Program-made: the position numbers and the translations under genes
Source of the DNA: an uncultured Planctomycetota bacterium
GTDB lineage: Bacteria; Planctomycetota; UBA1135; UBA2386
Length of the DNA stretch: 6,322 nucleotides
Direction: 5' to 3'
Assembly: GCA_903925435.1 (NCBI GenBank)
Contig: CAIYFF010000367.1
Coordinates: 1 to 6,322 of the forward strand
The notes under the pieces: generated by a model
Seen by the model: the letters and a program-made list of their open reading frames with translations, nothing else
What the model was told of the DNA's origin: nothing
Databases searched by the model: none
Shown here: positions 1 to 5,458 of the stretch, one piece after another
How positions within the stretch are numbered: the stretch's first letter is position 1
Layout: each line of letters opens with the position of its first letter

Positions 1-170
1 ACGAAGCGCGCGAAGTCGGACGGCGTCTTGTCCTTGGCATCGGTCAGCGCAGACTGACTCGATTGCCTAGGCTTCTTCGCGGCATCGTCTTGCGCAGGTT
101 CTTGCGCACAGACTGCAATCGAAGCGAAGCAAACAACACAAGCGAAGCGAACCGCACGGATGGACGGCAT
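1..170 (-). CDS. Secreted protein, N-terminal part only (runs off the left edge)
   Basis: An open frame starts at an ATG (170-168) and is still open at base 1, giving 56 full codons. Residues 1-22 form a clear Sec signal peptide: a basic start (MPSIRAVR), a hydrophobic core (FACVVCFASIAV) and a V-C-A end, with likely cleavage before QEPAQ. The visible mature part (QEPAQDDAAKKPRQSS and on to SDFARF) is polar and probably a flexible linker. It starts 69 bases after the radical SAM stop on the same strand, so it could be co-transcribed. The predicted cleavage context, A then QEP, matches that of the cytochrome protein at 2586-3758, which supports this frame as real. No good ribosome binding site precedes the ATG. 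A cysteine lies near the end of the hydrophobic core, but the context is a poor lipobox, so a lipoprotein is less likely. Function cannot be assigned from this fragment. Confidence 0.6.
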   Translation of the reverse strand, partial: MPSIRAVRFACVVCFASIAVCAQEPAQDDAAKKPRQSSQSALTDAKDKTPSDFARF

Positions 171-194
171 CGCCGCATCATCAGCGCACGCGCC

Positions 195-212
195 GCCCGC
201 CGGCAAGCGGGC
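195..212. other. GC-rich hairpin between the radical SAM gene and the secreted-protein gene
   Basis: Perfect 6-base arms (gcccgc at 195-200, gcgggc at 207-212) flank a 6-base loop. It sits in the 69-base gap between two minus-strand genes. There is no T-run after it on the minus strand, so it is not a standard intrinsic terminator. It could slow transcription, protect an mRNA 3' end, or be chance in GC-rich DNA. Confidence 0.3.
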
Positions 213-239
213 CTGGCAGCGAGCGATTGAAATCCGCGG

Positions 240-1511
240 TCAGAGGAACCAGTCGCCGAAGTCTGCCGCAGGCGCGTCGGCCGGGATCTCCGCGCTGGAT
301 GCCACCAATTCCTCGAGCCACCAGTTCGTGGAGTGGTAGAGGCACGTGACCTTGGCGCACTCGTGCGATGCGTCGAATCCCGCCAGCATGCGGCTCGATT
401 CCCGCACACCATCCTCGCCGCTCTGCCACAACGCAGCGCCGCCGAGCTTCGCCTTCTCCACGCCGCGGTGCGCAGGGCAGTTGAACGTCCCGAGCGGAGT
501 CACGACTTGCCGCAGCATCTGCATGTGGCAGGTCTTCGGCTGCCGCGTGTAGTCGCTCCAGTTGCCCTGCATCAGGACGCGCAAGTTGGTGCTCTCGACG
601 ATGCGGAACGACGGCTTCGCGCGAGCCCGCGCACGGTCGATCGCGGCGCGAATGCGCAGCACGACATCCTGCAATTCGCCTTCGACCTTGGCTGGATCGA
701 GCACCTCGCTGCCTTCGCCGGTGCGCTCCAGAAACGGCTTGTAGGAGATGTAGTCGAAGCCGCTCTTCTCCGCGCGCTCCGCCGCCATCTCCATCTCGTG
801 GATGTTCTCGATGATCTTCACGTCACCGCGCTCGCCGCCGCGCCACGTGATGACGAACGAGAAGCCCATGTCGAATGCAGGGTTCGCCTGCTTGATGCGC
901 GGGATCCAGCTGCAGATCTCGTCGAGCGACAGCGTCTTGCTCGACGGGTTGTGCATGCGACGGAACACTTCGTTGCTGCCCGAGTCGAGGGACAGACGAA
1001 TCCAATCGCCCTTTTTCAAGAACGGCGCGGCCGCGAGCAAGCGGTCCCCGCGGCTGCCATTGCTGACGACGGCGACTTGAAGGCCAAGGCCCTTCAAGAA
1101 CTCCACCATCGACGCGAAGCCTGGGTAGAGCGTCGGCTCCCCGCCGCCGATCAGGATCACGCTCTTCAAGCCGCGATCCACCATCGTTTGCAGCGAGGCG
1201 CGCAGCTCGTCGTCGGCATGGCGCACCTTGCTATTGAGGATGTCCCAGTCGATGCAGTGGTCGCACGCGTAGTTGCATGCGGTCGTCAAGTCGAGGTTGA
1301 TCGACAGCGGCGCCAGCTCGGGATTGGCCGGCAAGGTGCGCCCTTCTGCTTCAGCCTTCCGCGCAGCGCGCTGCCATCGCACGTAGTCGACGACGTAGGG
1401 CCACATCGATTCCTGCTGCAGCTTGCGCGCAAAATCATGCACGGCGGCGGTGCGGACCGGTGCCGTCGCAGGCGCGGCTTTCGTGGGATGCGTGTCGGGC
1501 TTGGTTTCCAC
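240..1511 (-). CDS. Radical SAM enzyme with SPASM/twitch-like auxiliary cysteines
   Basis: Predicted to use a [4Fe-4S] cluster to cleave S-adenosylmethionine and start a radical reaction; substrate unknown. With a GTG start at 1511 (423 aa) the cluster motif CX3CX2C is C79, C83, C86 (CNYACDHC), preceded by a strand (LSINLDLTTACN). A GGGEP motif at 122-126 binds SAM in this family, and the barrel continues with VVSNG (149-152 region) and RLSLD (172-176). The C-terminal part has C328, C345, C385 and C390, arranged CX12GX3C then CX4C, which resembles a SPASM/twitch domain holding one or more auxiliary clusters. The start is uncertain: GTG at 1568 or 1592 upstream, or ATG at 1406 (388 aa, AGGA just upstream), are also possible. 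I prefer 1511 because residues 24-55 (VHDFARKLQQESMWPYV onward) look like real protein and because it leaves the oxidoreductase gene free. It follows that gene by about 94 bases and is probably in the same transcript. Confidence 0.88.
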   Translation of the reverse strand: METKPDTHPTKAAPATAPVRTAAVHDFARKLQQESMWPYVVDYVRWQRAARKAEAEGRTLPANPELAPLSINLDLTTACNYACDHCIDWDILNSKVRHADDELRASLQTMVDRGLKSVILIGGGEPTLYPGFASMVEFLKGLGLQVAVVSNGSRGDRLLAAAPFLKKGDWIRLSLDSGSNEVFRRMHNPSSKTLSLDEICSWIPRIKQANPAFDMGFSFVITWRGGERGDVKIIENIHEMEMAAERAEKSGFDYISYKPFLERTGEGSEVLDPAKVEGELQDVVLRIRAAIDRARARAKPSFRIVESTNLRVLMQGNWSDYTRQPKTCHMQMLRQVVTPLGTFNCPAHRGVEKAKLGGAALWQSGEDGVRESSRMLAGFDASHECAKVTCLYHSTNWWLEELVASSAEIPADAPAADFGDWFL

Positions 1512-1535
1512 GCAGCCAGTTTGACGGGCGAACGA

Positions 1536-1589
1536 TGCGCTCGCCAGCGGGGATCCATCTCTAAGCACAGGGAATTGCGCTCCAGCGGG
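1536..1589. repeat. Two imperfect direct repeats, each with a CGCT...AGCG dyad
   Basis: In the gap before the radical SAM gene, tgcgctccagcggg (1576-1589) and tgcgctcgccagcgggg (1536-1552) are the same sequence apart from a two-base insertion. Each contains short inverted arms, CGCT/AGCG. Start-to-start spacing is 40 bases. They could be a regulatory site for the radical SAM gene, or chance similarity in GC-rich DNA. If translation begins at 1568 or 1592, one or both copies are coding. Confidence 0.25.
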
Positions 1590-1605
1590 CACGGAGCGCG
1601 CCCAA

Positions 1606-2589
1606 TCAGCCGAACAGGCGGGCGATCGTCTCGACGTAGAGACAAAGCCTGCCCGCCACTGCATGCGCTGCAGCCGCGCGCTGCACGTTGCGCATCCCGG
1701 ACGCCGGGTATCGCAGGTTGCGGACGAACTGACCGACCAACGTCTGCAACGGGTCCTCGACGGCCACTTCACGACCGTTGCCGCAGAACGACAACTGATA
1801 GCCCTCGCCGATGCGCCGGTCCGCTCGCCGACCGTCGACCGAGAACCACGCCGGGCGGGGCTGCTCGAGATGCTGCTCGACGAACAAGGTGGCGTCGACG
1901 CGGCCGCGCGGCCCATTCAGCACCAAGTCCATGCGGCCGCGACCTGGCGACTCGAACTCGCCGCGCGCTTCCTGCAGCGTCAGCAGTTCGCCATGCCCAG
2001 GACGCGCAACGGCCCAGGCCATGCTGATCAGGTGCGGCAGCGAATCCTCTGCCATCGCGCGCGGCTCGCCGGTGATCGGCGACAGCCCCATCTCCACTCG
2101 GCGGCTGGCCACGTCGATCGGAGGACCGTAGAGCGCATCGAGAGTGGGCAACAAGCACGGCCATTGCGCGTGGTCTGTGAGCAGCGCTCCCGACTCGGTG
2201 AAGTCGAGGATCGCCGCCATCGCTTCCTCCACCGACGCAGGATCGACCAGCGGCTTCTCGCAGAGGCAAGGCAGACCAAGCTCAGCAGCAGCCTGGAGCG
2301 ACTCCAGATGGCGCTCCGCAGGCGATGCAACCACGAGCGCATCGATGCCAGACGCGCAGAGCGATCGCACGTCGGCATACGAATGAACCGAGTGCCCGAG
2401 CGACACCGCCAGTTGCGCAGCATTCGCCTCCGCACGCGCGGCATCACGCCCTGAGCACCCCACCACCAACGCGCCTTCGCGTTCGAACGCGCGCGCCAAG
2501 AACGGCCCCACGCCATTGCGCGACCTGCCTGCGCCGACGATTCCGATGCGAAGCGCGGCGTCTCGATCTCGTCCTCGAGTCACGGTCAC
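1606..2589 (-). CDS. Gfo/Idh/MocA-family NAD(P)-dependent oxidoreductase
   Basis: Probably a cytoplasmic NAD(P)-dependent dehydrogenase acting on a sugar, inositol or related hydroxylated substrate. From the GTG at 2589 it is 327 aa, normal for the family. Residues 14-30 are the Rossmann dinucleotide loop (RIGIVGAGRSRNGVGP), followed by a second strand (LVVGCSGRD, 41-49), the DALVVASPAERH segment (83-94) and the family signature CEKPL (110-114), whose lysine is usually catalytic. D182 and H186 in EDSLPHLISMAW fit the conserved Asp/His region of the C-terminal domain. The GTG overlaps the stop of the cytochrome gene in GTGA, pointing to translational coupling; a second in-frame GTG at 2583 has better spacing (9 bases) from an AAGG. 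Longer starts would lie inside the cytochrome gene and add a non-homologous Arg-rich stretch. Substrate cannot be stated. Confidence 0.88.
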   Translation of the reverse strand: MTVTRGRDRDAALRIGIVGAGRSRNGVGPFLARAFEREGALVVGCSGRDAARAEANAAQLAVSLGHSVHSYADVRSLCASGIDALVVASPAERHLESLQAAAELGLPCLCEKPLVDPASVEEAMAAILDFTESGALLTDHAQWPCLLPTLDALYGPPIDVASRRVEMGLSPITGEPRAMAEDSLPHLISMAWAVARPGHGELLTLQEARGEFESPGRGRMDLVLNGPRGRVDATLFVEQHLEQPRPAWFSVDGRRADRRIGEGYQLSFCGNGREVAVEDPLQTLVGQFVRNLRYPASGMRNVQRAAAAHAVAGRLCLYVETIARLFG

Positions 2590-3758
2590 TGGCCTTGCTT
2601 CTGCTCCCCGACGCTCTCTTGCCGCTTCTTGCGCAGCTCCTCGACCTTGGCCGCAAACGCCGCGGGATCGTCCTCGTACTTCTTCTTGCACTTGCCGCAG
2701 CAGAACACGACCCGGAGCCCATCCACGTCGACGAAGTGCTCCTTACTCGGCTTGTCGCCGCTCACGATGCATTGCTCGTTGGCGGGCTCTTCGCGACGTT
2801 TGCGCTCCGCGACTTCGCGCTCCGCTGCGGCAACGCGTTGCGTTGCATACTCGCCGCGATCGACGACCAAGTCCGATCGCTTGCTGGCAACCGCGATGGC
2901 CCCGCTCTCCGTCACCGCCGACGCGAATGCGTACACCTTGCGCAGTTGCGGCATCGCACACGACGCAAGTAGGCCTGCGTCGCCAACCTTGGAGCCGTAC
3001 ACGTTGAGCACTTCGAGCTTCGGCAGAACCCCGAGCGAGGCAATGCCGACATCGCTGACCGAAGTGTTCGCAACGGACAGGCGGCGCAACTGCGGCAGCG
3101 CGGCAATGCGCACAAGGCCAGCATCGGTCACGTTCGTGCGGCCGAGGTTGAGCCACACCAAGGTTGGGGCGAGTTGCGCCACCGCTTCCATCTCTGCATC
3201 GCCGAACTGCGCGCCGGCAAGCGACGCGTTGCAGTCGAGCGCCGCGGAGTCCACCGCAACGCGCTCGCACAGCACGCCCTTCTTGCGCAGCAACGCCACA
3301 GCGTCGTCGATCTTCTGCTGCGCGTCGGTCGCGGGTGACTCGATGCCAAAGTCGATCTTGGGGATCACGAGCTTTTGGCGCTCCGCTTCGAAGAACGCAT
3401 CGCCGCTCTCCGGCCACTCCGCGCCCCCTTGGATCCACCGCTTGATCACGGCAACGGACTCCGGCGACAGGCGCGGCCCTTCGTTGGGCATGCGCTCCTC
3501 ATCGCCATCCGGCAACTCGATGCGGCGAACCAGTTCGCTCGCCGCAACATCGCCAGCGACCACCGAGCCTTCCTCCTCATCCACCGGGAAGGCGTGCACG
3601 CGGGCATCGAGGCGAAGGTCGCCCTTCTGCTTGTCGGCCCCATGGCAGGACACGCAATGCGCCTGAAGGATCGGAGCGACCTCGCGAACGAAATCGACCT
3701 TGGGCTCCTGCGCCAACAGCGTGGCGCAGAGTGCGAACGCGCACGAGAGGGTGTGCAT
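2586..3758 (-). CDS. Secreted planctomycete-type cytochrome with leucine-rich repeats and a YHS-like metal-binding end
   Basis: 390 aa from the ATG at 3758. Residues 1-16 are a signal peptide (MHTLSCAFALCATLLA) with likely cleavage before QEPK, placing the protein outside the cytoplasmic membrane. Residues 23-118 resemble the PSCyt1 cytochrome domain: FVREVAPIL, the haem site C35-V-S-C38-H39, GDLRLD, M90-P91 (possible second haem ligand) and a closing KRWIQGGAEWP. Residues about 195-290 hold three to four leucine-rich repeats of roughly 23-25 residues (LNLGRTNVTDAGL, LSVANTSVSDVGI, LNVYGSKVGDAGL). After a charged, probably coiled stretch (305-325), residues 330-375 carry C330, C353, C354 and C357 in a pattern like YHS/TRASH metal-binding domains (CIVSGDK ... 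FCCGKC ... DDPAAF). A GTG at 3809 would add 17 residues with several arginines and could give a longer signal peptide. Electron transfer or metal sensing is possible; the partner is unknown. Confidence 0.85.
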   Translation of the reverse strand: MHTLSCAFALCATLLAQEPKVDFVREVAPILQAHCVSCHGADKQKGDLRLDARVHAFPVDEEEGSVVAGDVAASELVRRIELPDGDEERMPNEGPRLSPESVAVIKRWIQGGAEWPESGDAFFEAERQKLVIPKIDFGIESPATDAQQKIDDAVALLRKKGVLCERVAVDSAALDCNASLAGAQFGDAEMEAVAQLAPTLVWLNLGRTNVTDAGLVRIAALPQLRRLSVANTSVSDVGIASLGVLPKLEVLNVYGSKVGDAGLLASCAMPQLRKVYAFASAVTESGAIAVASKRSDLVVDRGEYATQRVAAAEREVAERKRREEPANEQCIVSGDKPSKEHFVDVDGLRVVFCCGKCKKKYEDDPAAFAAKVEELRKKRQESVGEQKQGQ

Positions 3759-3818
3759 TGCGCCTAGCCTACGAGCAACGGCTGCCCACGCCAGACGCGG
3801 CGCACGCACGAGCAGACG

Positions 3819-4427
3819 TCAGATGCGCTTGCCCTTCGCCTTGCTCACAGCCTTTGCCGGCGGCTGCGACGCGGGGATCGCACTGGACGCGACCGGCGGA
3901 ACCGCAACGACCGGCGCCGTGGCACTGACCTGCGCCGCGGCAACGATCTGCGCGGCAACAACCGGCGCAGCCGCCGCCACCGCAGCGGCCTGCCCACGCG
4001 GCGCGCCAATCGCCGACGCGGCCTTCGCTAGCTGCTCCGGCTTGAGCCCGGCCTTCGGCCCGCACACATCCGCGAACGACACCATGCCGACGAGTCGGCC
4101 ATGCGCATCCACCACGGGAAGGCGCCGCACCGCGTGCTCCGCCATCCGCTCGGCGGCGGCATCGATCGACTGGTCGTCGCGGATCGAGAAGACCATGTGA
4201 GCCATCGCGCTCTGCACCGACAGGTCGTCGAGCTTGCGACCCCGCGTGAACGCAGCCATCAGGCAATCGCGGTCCGTGATCATGCCGACCACGCGACCGT
4301 TGTCGTCGACGACCGGAGCGGCGCCGCAGTCTTGCTCCCAGAAGATCTTCGCGGCCGATACGAGCGAATCCGTTCGCTTGCACGAACGAGGATTGCGAGT
4401 CATCACGTCGGAAACGGTCTTTGCCAT
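3819..4427 (-). CDS. CBS-domain-pair protein with Ala/Val/Pro-rich tail
   Basis: Two CBS domains form a Bateman module that in known families binds adenosine nucleotides or SAM. With the ATG at 4427 (202 aa), CBS1 is about residues 4-60 (VSDVMTRNP, CGAAPVVDDNGRVVGMITDRD) and CBS2 about 70-122 (VQSAM, RRLPVVDAHGRLVGMVSFAD). TDRD (51-54) and SFAD (117-120) fit the usual ribose/phosphate-contacting ends of each domain. There is no fused enzyme or membrane domain. Residues 144-202 are a low-complexity Ala/Val/Pro tail ending in a Lys-rich stretch (KAVSKAKGKRI). The gene lies 2 bases after the fbp stop, so coupling is likely. An in-frame TTG at 4433 overlaps that stop as TTGA and has a GGAG 8 bases upstream, better placed than for the ATG; it would add two residues. 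A role in sensing energy state near fructose-bisphosphatase is an inference from position. Confidence 0.88.
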   Translation of the reverse strand: MAKTVSDVMTRNPRSCKRTDSLVSAAKIFWEQDCGAAPVVDDNGRVVGMITDRDCLMAAFTRGRKLDDLSVQSAMAHMVFSIRDDQSIDAAAERMAEHAVRRLPVVDAHGRLVGMVSFADVCGPKAGLKPEQLAKAASAIGAPRGQAAAVAAAAPVVAAQIVAAAQVSATAPVVAVPPVASSAIPASQPPAKAVSKAKGKRI

Positions 4428-4429
4428 GC

Positions 4430-5407
4430 TCAACGAAGGCGCTCCATCGCCTCTTCCACGTCGCCCTTGCTGCCGATGAACAGCGGAGTGCGCTGATGCA
4501 ACTTCGACGGAACGATGTCGAGGATGCGCTGCTTGCCATCCGTCGCCATGCCGCCAGCGCGCTCACACACGAACGCCAGCGGCGCGTTCTCGTAGAGCAG
4601 TCGAAGCTTGCCCTCAGGCTTCTTCGCCTCGCCGGGATACATGTAGATGCCGCCCTTCAGCAGCGTGCGATGGAAGTCGCCAACCAAAGCGCCTGCATAA
4701 CGCGCCGAGCGCTTGCCGCATCGCGTGTCCTGCATGCGGAATGCGCGCACCATGTCGCGCGTCTTGTCGTCCCACTTGGTCTCGTTGGCCTCGTTGACCG
4801 AGTAGTTGCCAGAGCCCTCGGGAATGCGCAGGTCAGGATGCGTGAGGAAGAACGTGCCGATCGAACGATCGAGCGTGAAGCCGTGCACCGGGCCGCCCGC
4901 CGTGTAGACGAACATCGTGCTCGGGCCGTAGAGCACGTAGCCCGCGGCGACGAGGCGATTGCCCGACTGCTGGAAGTCGGCCATCTGCACCGGCCCCGTC
5001 GTCGCGCGACGGTAGATGCCGAAGATCGTGCCCATCTGCCCGTCGACGTCGACGTTGCCCGAGCCATCGAGCGGATCGACCGTCAGCACGTAATTGCCGT
5101 TCTCGCCGCCGGGAACGACATGGATGTCCTCCATCTCTTCGCTGCCGATGCCCGCGACGAATGGCATCTGCGCAAACACCTGGCGCACCACGTCATCGCT
5201 GATCACGTCGAGCGCGCGAACGTCTTCGTCCTGCACGTTCGTCGTGCCCGTGTAGCCGAGCTTGCCGACGAAGCCGGCGCGCATGATTTCGCTGGCGAGC
5301 ATGCGCGCAGCGAGGCTGATGCGATTGAGGATCGTCGACAAGCCGCCGCTCGCATTGTGCGTCGCTTGGTCGCGGAAGAACTGCTCGCTGAGGGTGAGAC
5401 GCGTCAT
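4430..5407 (-). CDS. fbp: Class I fructose-1,6-bisphosphatase
   Basis: Hydrolyses fructose 1,6-bisphosphate to fructose 6-phosphate and phosphate, a key step of gluconeogenesis (and of the Calvin cycle where present), in the cytoplasm with Mg2+. The 325 aa length fits the class I family. Landmarks in order: GSEE (88-91), the metal/phosphate motif DPLDGSGNVD (111-120), GTIFGIYRR (126-134), SVNEAN (203-208), RYAGALVGDFHRTL (236-249), KGGIYMYP (251-258) and EGKLRLLYE (265-273), then HQRTPLFIGS near the end. The usual DPLDGSSN reads DPLDGSGN here, with Gly for the second Ser; the metal-binding acids are kept, so activity is expected. The ATG at 5407 fits the family N-terminus (LSEQFFRDQATHNASGGL), but no ribosome binding site is evident. 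It starts 51 bases after the preceding membrane-protein gene and is followed after 2 bases by the CBS gene. Confidence 0.97.
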   Translation of the reverse strand: MTRLTLSEQFFRDQATHNASGGLSTILNRISLAARMLASEIMRAGFVGKLGYTGTTNVQDEDVRALDVISDDVVRQVFAQMPFVAGIGSEEMEDIHVVPGGENGNYVLTVDPLDGSGNVDVDGQMGTIFGIYRRATTGPVQMADFQQSGNRLVAAGYVLYGPSTMFVYTAGGPVHGFTLDRSIGTFFLTHPDLRIPEGSGNYSVNEANETKWDDKTRDMVRAFRMQDTRCGKRSARYAGALVGDFHRTLLKGGIYMYPGEAKKPEGKLRLLYENAPLAFVCERAGGMATDGKQRILDIVPSKLHQRTPLFIGSKGDVEEAMERLR

Positions 5408-5458
5408 GGCCGAGGAAGCGGATTGAAACAGGCGCGCACGGATGAAGGAAGCGCGGGA

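Noticed and set aside
120..150. Short direct repeat (cgaagcgaagc and agcgaagcga)
   Set aside because: It falls in the signal-peptide coding region at 1-170, where recurring Phe, Ala and Ser codons explain it.
195..212. Intrinsic terminator after the radical SAM gene
   Set aside because: The hairpin is real but no T-run follows on the minus strand; kept only as a hairpin.
1512..1916. N-terminal extension of the radical SAM frame up to 1916
   Set aside because: It would overlap the end of the oxidoreductase gene by about 300 bases, and the extra residues are Ser/Arg-rich with no resemblance to the family; the open frame is a shadow.
333..2027. Long plus-strand open frame (564 codons) opposite the radical SAM gene
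   Set aside because: It crosses two real minus-strand genes and their gap, has an Arg-rich composition and no domain; a codon-bias shadow.
2590..2691. Longer start for the oxidoreductase at 2691
   Set aside because: It lies inside the cytochrome gene and adds an Arg/Gly-rich stretch before the Rossmann fold; the GTGA overlap at 2589 is a better start.
2629..3666. Plus-strand open frame of 345 codons opposite the cytochrome gene
   Set aside because: Ser/Thr/Arg-rich, no domain, and fully antisense to a gene with haem, repeat and Cys-rich motifs.
5408..5458. Promoter for fbp in the 51-base gap
   Set aside because: No pair of -35 and -10 elements with proper spacing could be seen; readthrough from upstream is equally possible.
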